Program-made: the position numbers and the translations under genes | Shown here: positions 12,850 through 21,738 of the stretch, one piece after another | How positions within the stretch are numbered: the first letter of the stretch is position 1 | Layout: the number at the start of each line of letters is the position of its first letter | The notes under the pieces: model-generated | Told to the model about the DNA's origin: nothing | Seen by the model: the letters and a program-made list of their open reading frames with translations, nothing else | Database searches by the model: none | From: Ectocarpus siliculosus | Lineage: Eukaryota > Sar > Phaeophyceae > Ectocarpales > Ectocarpaceae | DNA length: 35,667 nucleotides | Reading direction: 5' to 3' | NCBI GenBank assembly: GCA_000310025.1 | Contig: FN649743.1 | Span: 3,836,688 to 3,872,354, forward strand

Positions 12850-15223
12850 GTGTCTCTCTCTCTCTGTCCCTCTCTGTCTCTCCCTCTCCAACTCTCTCTG
12901 GAAAGCTCTCTCGTTCTGGCTCGCTCTTGCGCTCCGCCGCTCTCGTTTTTCCTACCCCTCCCGCACAATGCAACCACCCTTCTCACTCGAAAGGCCTCCT
13001 CTCGCAAGCCAATCAACGGAATCATAAAAAGGCACGCACGGCATGTCTTGTGTCGTACATTCCTCCGCACACAAGGTGGGCTCCACGTCTTTCACAAACC
13101 CCGGGGTGGGGTCTAAATACACTTGTGGATGGTGGGCCCAAGTGGCGCTCCGGTCAACCGGACGGCGGCAAAGACGGGGGTCCCAAGGGGCAGCCCGACA
13201 ACGACCGCAAAGCCACCAAAACCCCGACCGTCACCCCGAACAATTGGAGCCCCAAACCCAATAATTGCGCCAACACGACCCGAACTTGAGCCCCGGCGCC
13301 AGCTCAAAGCCGATCCCCAGGCCCTCTCACCAGCATGCCATGGGCGCTCCGCATTTTCTCCGGATTCAAGATCTTGTGTCTCCGCCCCACCTCAAAGCAG
13401 GTTCTGAGGGCGCACGCCTGTTTCGAGCAAAATCATCGGTCACACAAACCACAAAAGAGTACGACATCAAGGCACCGAGAGAAAGGGTGTCAGAAACTAG
13501 ACACGAGCAGACCGAGAATACGTCGCACGATACCATGAAAGGGCAGCATAAACCACAGCAACGGCAACTCGAAACAGTACAAGGTCGGGAAGAGGACGAG
13601 GAACAACATTTTCTAGGCATCTCCCCGGCAGATCCTGAGAGCGCACGTCTGCCCCCAGCCATTAGAAACAGCGAGAGCAATATTTAGTGTATGTCTAGTC
13701 AATAAAAGGTAATCGTGGTCAATCAAAGGTTTGGGCGGCCAAGAACACTCAACGAAAAGGGCTTACCCTCCCAACAACACCTACTGAGTAAATCTCTCGC
13801 CTCACACTTCACGGCGAGAAAAAAAAAAAAAAGTACCACCGCGAAGTGAAAAGTGACTCTGCCGTCGTCGCTGCCCTCACCCAGTCGAGCGTGTAACCCC
13901 AGCCCGTCCGCTTGTGGACAAAAGAGTCCTCCCGGTAGCCGGTGGCTCCATCCCCGCACGCCGTTGCCGCCGGCGCCTTCCCCCCCCCGGCACCAGCTAC
14001 CGACCACGCGTACGCGCCACCGCCACCACTGCTGCTGCTGCCGTTGCGGCCGCCGCCCGCCGCCCGAGCTTTCCCAGAGAAGACGGGGGCTGGGCCGCCC
14101 CTGCTGCCCCCGTTCTGATAAGGAGGCTTGACGGACGGAGGAAGGTGCCGAGGCTGCAGCCTCTTCGCCGCGCCGCTGGGCGGGGAGTAGGTGGGCAGCG
14201 ATACCCCCGACGCCTTGTACATCCCCCACACGCTCCTGAATGTGAGCGAATGCGGTAACACGCGAGCGTAAGATAACGCGTTTTGTCAGACGTGTGTGTG
14301 TGGAGGAACGAAGTACTTTTTGAGTGTCGCTTAGATCTCTTGATATTGACCAAGCTCCACCCTGAACGAAGCACTCGGTCCAGACTTCGAATCAAAGACA
14401 CCCATGTACATGTACCGCACATTTGTTGTACAAGTCTCTCTCGACGTTTGTCCGTCCTTCTAGCTAGTCCTCTCGAAGTTTGTACGCTCCTTCCTCATGT
14501 GCCTGACGCCGGCATGAATTAAGCGCCTACATGGGAGTGAACGCGCGCGCACCCCAAGGCCAACATCGCGAAAATCATACATGGCACACCTATTCTACTT
14601 GAGTATACCCTCTTTAGGGCACCTTAGCCTGTAACCACGGGAATCGACCGAGTCAACGCACAGGGGTGCGATCGATTTTCAAAGCGTAACTTCCCCACAA
14701 CCAGGATGGTGCGAGCGTCAACTGATGCTTCTCAGGAAATCTCTCGATGAGATACTTCCAAAACCGCCTGAAAGAGTGGTAGCCTCCTGGTTGTGGAGAA
14801 ATTACGCTTTGAAAGTCGATCGTACCCCTGTGCGCTGACTCGCAACCTTACGGTAATAAGGTAAAGATAACAACAACAACAACAACAACAACAACGACAA
14901 CACTCTGTCGTCCACTCACGTGAAGAAGTGCCCGAGGTTCTTAAGCACGTACGGCAGCCTGTTGCCCCGCATGATGCGATCGACTTGGTCCGTGTACTGT
15001 ACATGGTGCAGCGAGCCCTCCAGCACGCCAAGGATCTCCCTGGGGCAGAGAGCGGTGGGACAAGAGTGAGAAGGCCGAGTAATGACAGAAATTGGGAAAA
15101 CACACACAAAAAAAAAAGAAGCAAGAACGAAGGGTACAGAACAGAACAACAAAGGCGAAAAAAAAAGCTTAAGAGAGAGACAGAGAGAGAGAGACAGAGA
15201 GACAGAGAGACAGAGAGAGAGAC

Positions 15224-15254
<31 letters not shown>

Positions 15255-18200
15255 CGTGTGCAGGCTGTGCGCCATGTCTTGGCGTGCCCATGCACCGTGC
15301 TGTGAGTAATATCTGTGTTCAGTTGGGTCCACCACGTCTGCGCACGCCAACCTTCCCCCAAGCGGCAGGTCCTGTGCTCCTTCATGACGGGCATCAACAT
15401 TTCTGCAGGCGACGACACGCACTACAAATAAACAGAAAGCAGAGAGACCTTTTCTTTTCAACTGATGCCTCCCCCTAGGAACCCGACCAACACGTAACTC
15501 CCAGACGATACAACAGCCATGGAATCGTCGTGCACATGTAACAGCAAAAATGGCCCACACCGTGTGTTCTGTCGCTACTTGTAGGTGGGCGATACTCGTC
15601 ACCCGAACGTCGGAGAAGAACGTTCAAGATACTGAAGCCGGCGGCCAGTGTGGTGAAATATGTCCTGCAGATGCCAACGCTCGACCTCGGCAACCGCACC
15701 AAATCCGGCAGGAGCCAGGGACAAACTTTCTGCTGGATGGGACAAAGCGTCCAAAACGGAGCCTAGGACAACGCAAAACGAAAAAAACTTACCTTTCTCG
15801 AGGGTCCAGCCGGAGGGGAATGTTGGTCGATCTGCGGTACAGATCGACGAGACTCTCCTTCTCTGACTTTGTCGCTTCCCTGGCCGGTCCTGCGGCCTCA
15901 TCACCGCCCGCGGACACGCCTCCGCCGTTAGCGCCGACGGGCTTCTCCGACGCGGGTGCCGAGGCATGCGGCACCTCGACGTCCGTCCCACCGCCCGCTG
16001 CCGCTGCTTCCATCGCAGCCGGGGAAAACAACGGCACCTCGACATCCATATCATCCAAACCTGTTGCCCCAGCCTTCGGTGCTGGTGCCGACACCACAGC
16101 CGCTGCTTCTTCCCCGCCAGCCTTTGCCACCGCGCTAGAAGACAGGCCGTTATTGCTGCTCTCCCCGTGCCCGTTCTCGGTGCTCTCCTCTGCGCGCAGC
16201 CGTGCGTCCCCGTTGGCCGCCCTTCCTGCAGCTGGGGTGCTACCGTTCTCCGAGCCGCCGCCGCCGCCGCCGATACCACCCACGGCGGAACAATCGCCCT
16301 CCTGAGAATGCCGGCCCTGCCCTCGTCCCCCGCCCGCCACATCCACCTCCGCTTTCGCGTCTATGCCTACCTCACCATGCGTATTCTTCTTCGTATCTCC
16401 AGTAGGGATCGCGCCGTTCTTGCCGTTGGAAAAGCCTCCGGTTGGAGACCCTGGCGGCGTCTGCGGCTTGGAGAAGAAACTACCGGAGGGACACAGGGGG
16501 CCCTCGTGCCCTTCCGGCCTGCAGGCGGCACCACTACCGCTGCTACTACCGCTACCGCTACCGCTGCGATGTGCGCTGCTCTCCGGCGCTGCTCCTACTT
16601 CTATATCTACCCCCGTCGATGTTGATGGCGGTGTTAATGGTACAATTGTTGGCGTTTGTGGCACTGATGCTGCCTCTGGCGCTGCTGGTGCTGGTGCTGC
16701 CGCTGCCACCAAGGCGCTGCCGTTTAGCTTAACCTTCTTGGGCTGCCCCCCTGGCACCACCACTGCCCCTCCTTTCGCCGCCGCCGTTTCCCCGTTCCCC
16801 GTAATCGATTGTGCGCCCGTTGCCGCAGCGGGAGAACCCGAAGAAAAAACAGGTACCGCTTCTGTATTTCTATTCGCAGAATCTCCCTCCCATCCCTCCG
16901 CACTCTTCCCGTTCGCCGGCCCCGCGCCGTTGCCGACGATGGCCCCGTTACCATTTTGTCTCGCGACAACAACAGCCGCTGCCCCCGCCGAAGCCCCGCC
17001 CCCGTTCTCCGAAGAAACGCCTCCGACTTCTGTCCCTGCTCCTGCCGAAGAAGACGATGACGCTGGTATTGCCGGGTGTGGTGATGCGCGGGGTCGTTGG
17101 GAAGGCCAGACGCCGGCGAGCCAACCGGACTCCTCCAGTGCCTCCGGCGGAGGGGCTAACTCTTCCTCGCTGGGGGGGGGGGCGTGAGGGGGAGGGGGGG
17201 GGACGCATGGACGACAAATCTCAAGAACAAGATGGTCTTGGTGGGGTGAGAGATGGAAGACGGGCCCTTACGCCTGTGACAGCTCGTCTTCACCGTTGTG
17301 GGAAACTTCACGCCACACCTATCAGTTGTAGCAAGAACTGAGCAACGATTCACCGCGTCTTGCTTGAATGAGGTAGTGTGATCGCTACGTGCGATGTTGC
17401 CAGATGGCAAGGGCCAGGTAGTTCCACCAAACACAGAGGGCATCTCCATCTGGCTTGTGCTAGTCTCCTGTATATTTTTCTTTGCTCTCCCGGCACGTGT
17501 TGTCGCGGCTGGCCGTGTGACCCCGGGCTCTACGGGGAAACACCAACGTCCAACAACAACCACAACAACAACTCACAATAACAACAACAACAACAGCAAT
17601 AAACACAAACAAGAGACTCACCTCCCCAGCGGAATGGTCTCGTGCTTGGCCCTCTCACCCCTGCGGTGCAACGCCGCCCAGCACAGGGAGCAGTACGCCT
17701 CGTCGCACTCGTGGCACAGCACGGTGGCCCTCGTGTCTTCGCACTCGGTGCAAAACCCATGGCTGTCCCTGCTCCACACTTGAAACGTCGGCCTGCGGCA
17801 GGCGCGATCAGCACGACGGGCGGCGTGGATTACGGTGTATATGGTGCAAACAATGCAGTACTCCATAGGTTGAAGAACGCAGTACTTGCGATTACTTGTT
17901 CCACTTTCCTGTTTGACCTTCCTCCCTACGCCCGAGAGGCATCTAGACCAGGGCCGGACAAAAAGGAACCAACACACACCGTTTTTTAACGGCCTAAACA
18001 GATGAATGCGTACGGGCTGTACTGTGGCGATGGTTGTGGCAGTCGACAACAACACGAGGGCACTGCTGGTTCCTCCGCTGGGTACAGACCGTAGATGACG
18101 TAAGATATCGCACCCCCTGGACCGATTTTCACAGCAAGATCACTCCACAACGTAGTCAACTAGGGCGTTTTCGGAAAGCTCTCGACGAGACAGACGGTTC

Positions 18201-19315
18201 CAATGTCGCCCTCTTTCACGCCACCACATCTCTGCTGTGGAGCAATCGAGTTTTGTAAATCGGTCCAGGGGGTGTGATATCTTATGCCACCAACGGTAGG
18301 TAACAAGCCGAGTGAACGAGCGTATTGCGCACAAGGTGTTACCGGAGGGTAAACTTTAGTCACATTACCGAGGTGAGATAACACCGCCGCAGTGTAACTG
18401 GCAAAACGAACGTCAGCGGCACTTTCGCGTGCGTGCAGGGTTCAACCAATAGGAAGCACACAAAGACCGTGTGCTCGGAACACGAAACGGGCCATCGCCA
18501 AGTGTGCCTACATGTACATGAACATGAACACACGCATCCATTACACACACTGTCAAATGGTAAAACGCATACATACGAACATCGGAGATAACACACTCCC
18601 ACCGCCGTTGGCGAGTCACCGGGTACCTCCCCCTTATCCCCCGCCACACCCTCCCCTAGCAGCTCTTCGGTAACACAATATATTTAAGAAGAGGGTAGGT
18701 TACTTTGGGCGACAACAATGGAGAGACAAATCAGCTGGTACATATATTCTCTGCGGGGCCCCTTCGCTGCGACTGCTGACCAACATCGCATGAGAGAGAG
18801 GCGAATGTCGGTGTTCTCCGTACGTATGGTAGCACACAGGAACAAGCGTTCGAGGGGTTGCAAGCCAAAACAAGCATCCCCGACATTGGAGACAAACTAG
18901 AATCCCTCAGCAAGAGAAAAATAAATCTGCCCTCATGTGTTGGGGCCTGCGAGTGGGCAACGGCAGGAGGGGAGTTCTTGAGTACAAAACCATCCATCTC
19001 CACAAGAAGATTGCCTGCTACACACCCTAACGTGTTGCGATTGGTCTCTTTCGACGCGCACATTTGTTTATAACCCCCTTTATCTCGGAGGACGACTGGT
19101 TGCACTGCCTTTGGGCGTAGCCGAACAGAAGGTCAAACACTACAAAATGACAACCATGGCAGGTACCGGTGCTGCTGACGCTCTCCTTACCCAGCAGCTT
19201 TGGTGTTCGACAGCCCCTGTCCTTCCACGGCAGAAGAAGCAGCAGCACGCCCGTTCCCGTTCCCCGCGATACCATTCACCAACGCCGCCGCCGCCCTCTT
19301 CTTCTCCTGCATCAT
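6248..19315 (-). CDS. B-box zinc finger / DUF2009 (UPF0652) family protein, 18 exons
   Basis: Exons 5' to 3': 19315-19191, 17792-17622, 17169-15793, 15039-14920, 14235-13881, 13390-13331, 12233-12160, 11487-11352, 11253-11167, 10746-10679, 10284-10213, 9749-9575, 9079-8972, 8224-8147, 8066-7962, 7494-7370, 6708-6621, 6322-6248 (TGA). They join in one frame of about 1,132 codons. The ATG at 19315 follows an in-frame stop. Residues 56-92 form a B-box: C56, C59, C68, C71, C76, C79, H84, H92. Residues 99-558 are a Gly/Ala/Ser/Pro linker. The rest follows DUF2009 order: [93 protein letters not shown]. The family is conserved in eukaryotes; its role is unknown to me. The B-box suggests protein-protein contacts. 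Least certain are the donors after exons 9 (gttttt), 13 (GC, or gttgtt at 8962) and 14 (gttgtg). Confidence 0.88.
7318..7362 (-). repeat. GTT/GTC triplet repeat next to a 5' splice site
   Basis: In the sense (minus) strand the intron after exon 16 begins gtgggttt and runs at once into GTC and GTT triplets, ending in GCT triplets. It is one of four such tracts in this gene. Confidence 0.9.
8933..8965 (-). repeat. Imperfect GTT triplet tract at a 5' splice site
   Basis: The sense strand after exon 13 reads gcgagctttgttgttgtc and continues in GTT-like triplets. The tract blurs the donor. Ending the exon at 8972 gives a GC donor; ending at 8963 gives a GT donor inside the repeat. Both keep the frame. 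Confidence 0.8.
9575..10045 (-). repeat. Exon 12 of the DUF2009 gene with upstream tandem copies of its 5' end
   Basis: The true exon starts at 9749 (gggcag acceptor) with PIRRMLSLL. About 98 and 206 bases upstream, the sense-strand pattern cag|ACCTATCAGGC recurs at 9847 and 9955. In frame, these copies read [10 protein letters not shown] and [14 protein letters not shown] fourth, more decayed copy near 10023-10045 has lost its AG. The units also share flanking sequence containing CAAGTTGG and GGGACNGG motifs. These are tandem duplications of the acceptor and first dozen or so codons, now intronic. Confidence 0.75.
12474..12880. repeat. CT (GA) microsatellite with an embedded 100-N gap
   Basis: Long CT dinucleotide runs, with occasional CTGT interruptions, flank the N run on both sides inside the intron between 13330 and 12234 of the DUF2009 gene. 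The true length of this intron is therefore unknown. No coding sequence should be read here. Confidence 0.95.
12667..12766. other. Assembly gap, 100 N
   Basis: Exactly 100 N between two CT repeat arms. The round number suggests a placeholder of unknown true size. Confidence 0.97.
14650..14841. mobile_element. MITE-like inverted-repeat element, copy B (best preserved arms)
   Basis: The termini 14650-14706 and 14785-14841 match as inverted repeats at 53 of 57 positions by eye. They include GCGCACAGGGGT at the outer part and TCCACAACCAGGA at the inner part. Between them lies the family core CAGGAAATCTCTCGATGAGA. It sits wholly in the intron between exons 4 and 5 of the DUF2009 gene. No open frame. 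Confidence 0.75.
14869..14902 (-). repeat. GTT triplet repeat just inside a 5' splice site
   Basis: About eight uninterrupted GTT units (sense strand) start some 17 bases after the donor at 14919 (gtgagt) of exon 4. The MITE copy B begins about 28 bases beyond the repeat. Confidence 0.9.
15174..15254. repeat. GA/CT microsatellite
   Basis: GAGA runs broken by GACA units in the intron between exons 3 and 4 of the DUF2009 gene. On the sense strand this is a CT-rich pyrimidine tract about 135 bases upstream of the exon 4 acceptor. Confidence 0.9.
17550..17597 (-). repeat. GTT triplet repeat near a 5' splice site
   Basis: Imperfect GTT triplets on the sense strand begin about 25 bases after the donor gtgagt at 17621, following exon 2. 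Confidence 0.85.
17622..17792 (-). other. Exon 2 of the DUF2009 gene: B-box zinc-finger exon
   Basis: The whole B-box is in this exon. Spacing is C-x2-C-x8-C-x2-C-x4-C-x2-C-x4-H-x7-H, the normal B-box ligand pattern, with acidic residues around the knuckles. The exon starts after ccgcag and needs two bases from upstream. Exon 1 (19315-19191) supplies them, ending GG before gtaagg. It ends AG before gtgagt, and exon 3 supplies one base after a C-rich tract and cag at 17169. This double phase match is why I assign the exon at 19.3 kb to this gene. Confidence 0.85.
18082..18303. mobile_element. MITE-like inverted-repeat element, copy C
   Basis: The left arm (18101-18149) and right arm (18236-18284) are inverted repeats. 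The outer 28 bases differ at one position. Shared motifs are CACCCCCTGGACCGATTT and its complement. A weaker inverted match extends outward to about 18082 and 18303. The internal core CGGAAAGCTCTCGACGAGAC matches copies B and D. It is located in intron 1 of the DUF2009 gene, upstream of the B-box exon. Confidence 0.75.
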
Positions 19316-20969
19316 GGCCTCCCCGCCCGATGAAGCACACCGCGCACCACCCCAACTCAGCTGGCTCTCCGATAAACCCGCACCCTGTCTCCTCTCGCTC
19401 TCTTAGTCCACCGACACCGACAACGTTTGAATATTCGGCTCTCTCAAGCTGTATGTTGACTTCGATTTACCCCCGTCACAGGCCCAGCGCTCCGCTTCGC
19501 AAAAATGAGACCGCGGGGTTGTGAGTACGCCTCCGTTGTCCTTCGTTCGCCGCCTCGGCCTGCTGACTGCGGACGCTGGCTGCGCCTCTTTGCCGCATCC
19601 ATCTGGGTGGGGTCTTGCTGTTTTGCTGTGTTTGTGGAGGTGGCACTGCTGTGCCGAATTCTGCGGTGCTCCCTCAGAATTCCACCGCACTTGCCCACAT
19701 CGACATACACACGCCAATACGGGTCCCGGGCCCACACACCGCCCGTGGGACGTACGCGCCACACGCACCACGCACCACGCGGGCGGGCGTGGAAGGAAAT
19801 CCTCTTGCCGTTTTCTTATCGTGCGCTAGTGGAGCTTGTTGTGGTCTTAAGCTCTGTTCGAGCGCACTTGACTCGTTCTGGTGCTGAACAATTCGTCGGC
19901 CGTCGGATCAAAAAATTGTGAGGAGAGACCGAGCGGGAAGGAGAGGGACAGAGGACAGAGAGGAAAGAGCTATCTACGCACGCCACGCCTGAAGGTGAGA
20001 GATTCCTATTTTTGTGCAAAGCGTGCTAAGCCCACGAGGCAGGTTAGAAGTACCTCCTTTCGCTTGCGTGTCTTGTTGGCAACACCCGGCGAGATTGGGG
20101 CAGACCCCGCGTTCAATACTCACCGCAGTATTGCGAAACGATGAGGAACATTCTGAACACAACAGTCGTATCAACGTTCCCGTCCACCACAAGGCATCGG
20201 GGGATACGGGCCTACCGATTGTCGCAAAGCCCTAGCCTTGACACCGTGCAGTGGCCTAAATATAGTGATGCAGGGCGATTGTGTCCCGCGCACAGCAGCG
20301 TTAGGGATAGGGTTAGTTATCTGCTTCCTTATTTTGCAAGGAAATTTCACCGACTGCTGTCTACAAGTGCGCTACATGCAGCAGATAATACCGCTGACCC
20401 GAGAGCCAAAGCGGAGCCCCGGCCCTCCTCCCTATTAACCTAAAACACATCGATCTCTGCAAAACATCTCATCGTGTGGCGACACCATGACTGCAGAGGG
20501 GTCGGCGGAATGGTTAGGGGCCCTTGAGGCAGCATCAAAGTCACATCTTGCAGACCGGGGTGAGGGTCTGGAACCCTCAGCCCCGCTATTTAGGCTTGTA
20601 GACTCCTAGACTGCTGTACGTAGACCAGCACATTAGTCGTCCCGCTGGGTGGAGACAGAGAGGGGGGGGTTAGCACGTGAGACGCAAGTCCAGATGCCAA
20701 GAGTCGAGACCACGGAGGTGAACAGACTGAACTCCGAAAGGACACATGACGGCCACAACAGCTGGAGGAGACGATGGACCATGCCGACAGGGGCCAGAGG
20801 CGTATTTCTCGCTGACTGTTGGGTCGATTAGTCCCGGGTGTCCCGGCTGAATACACAAGGCTTTGCTCGGAGATTGATTAGCTGGTTAGGGGGTGACACC
20901 GGTTAACCAAAACGGTGTGCAACGGGAGGCTCTCGGCAAGAGTTTTCATGTGAAGGCAGGATGAGATAC
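19316..20969. promoter_or_regulatory. Upstream region of the DUF2009 gene, part of a divergent intergenic region
   Basis: With 21083-21738 this forms the roughly 2.4 kb between the minus-strand DUF2009 start (19315) and the plus-strand transporter start (21739). Both promoters must lie in it, but I see no convincing TATA or initiator element. Inside it are the tRNA-like segment at 20499-20588 and a short exon-like piece at about 20151-20120 (minus; cag acceptor, gtgagt donor) that I cannot tie to a gene. Confidence 0.4.
20499..20588 (+). other. tRNA-like segment with A-box/B-box-like motifs (possible degenerate tRNA or SINE head)
   Basis: GTCGGCGGAATGGTTAGGGG resembles the 5' half and A-box of class II tRNAs. 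About 70 bases later GAGGG-TCTGGAA-CCCTC forms a five-pair stem with a seven-base loop, like a T-arm, but the loop is not the usual TTCRANN. An acceptor stem is only partly formed (GGGG against CCCC). I do not call a functional tRNA or an anticodon. Confidence 0.25.
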
Positions 20970-21082
20970 CTGAGTTGTTGGCCCATGGAACACAGGATGT
21001 CGTTCCCTACTGACTGCTGTTTTGACATCCTGACAAATTCATGTCGCAACTCGTTGCGCTCGTGTGTAGCACCGGTTGACAT
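20970..21082 (-). CDS. Orphan first-exon candidate, unknown protein
   Basis: On the minus strand an ATG at 21082, three codons after an in-frame TGA, opens 37 codons rich in Glu, Arg, Gln, Ser and Met (ERNELRHEFVRMSKQQ). It ends AG before gtatct at 20970. The start context (aaaccATGt), composition and donor look like a real N-terminal exon, but I found no secure continuation. The piece at about 20151-20120 is splice-bordered and phase-compatible, but only about 32 bases long. This could be a small gene, a gene fragment or a retroelement remnant. No family recognised. Confidence 0.35.
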
Positions 21083-21738
21083 GGTTTGTCATGCCCGTAC
21101 CTCTGGTGCTACCATTGCCCATCAATGTCTTTCATCAGTCAGTCTTGCTCGTAGAGCTCTGCGGAGCAGCAGTAGCAGCAGTGTGGCGACCGCCTGTTTT
21201 TCCTTTCTGCATGTTATTCCAGCTGCTGTGTCAATCATATGATACCGCAAGCTGTAGTTTGGCGCCAACAATAGATGGGACGAAAACAACAAGTACGACG
21301 AGTACTCACTGCTGTGTTACCGGCGCACACGTACGCACATTCGCCCATGATACTCCCGGCCCTTACACCGATGCCGTCCTCCTTCCCCTACCCGAGTTCT
21401 GGCCGTTCATGTCTGAAAAATAGCGAAAGAATTGAGGGTTCGATTTTCACGGATTGTGACAACTTGGCCTGGTGCTGGATCTTTCCTATGCACACCGAAA
21501 GCCCGTTTATCCCTGACGGTTTCACGAGCCATAATAACGTGGAACCCTCGCACCCACTCCAAGAGCCTATGTTTTCCCTGTTGGGTTTCCCCACAAATGA
21601 AACGAGGGGTGAGTGTTGCGTAACATAGAAATTTTCTCGCGTGGTGTGTTGCGTGCTTTCCCTCCGCAACAGCAGGCGAACCAAGGTGTTATCTCCCTCT
21701 TGCTTCCCCCCAAGGACGGGGGGGTAGCGCGGGCAAGT
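21083..21738 (+). promoter_or_regulatory. Upstream region of the transporter gene
   Basis: No clear core promoter motif. The sequence just before the start is an open stretch without an in-frame ATG, and the first ATG in the transporter frame is at 21739. Consider this the 5' leader and proximal promoter. Confidence 0.4.

Noticed and set aside
12474-12880. Possible CRISPR-like or satellite array
   Set aside because: It is a simple dinucleotide repeat without spacers.
12335-13289. Long open frames on both strands across the CT repeat and N gap
   Set aside because: They are Ser-Leu or Glu-Arg translations of a microsatellite and of N bases, not genes.
13113-13307. Gly/Val-rich minus-strand frame in the DUF2009 intron
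   Set aside because: No splice borders compatible with the neighbouring exons and no family resemblance.
16363-17187. Long plus-strand frame opposite the linker exon
   Set aside because: A GC-rich shadow of the minus-strand linker exon, which has matching splice phases at both ends.
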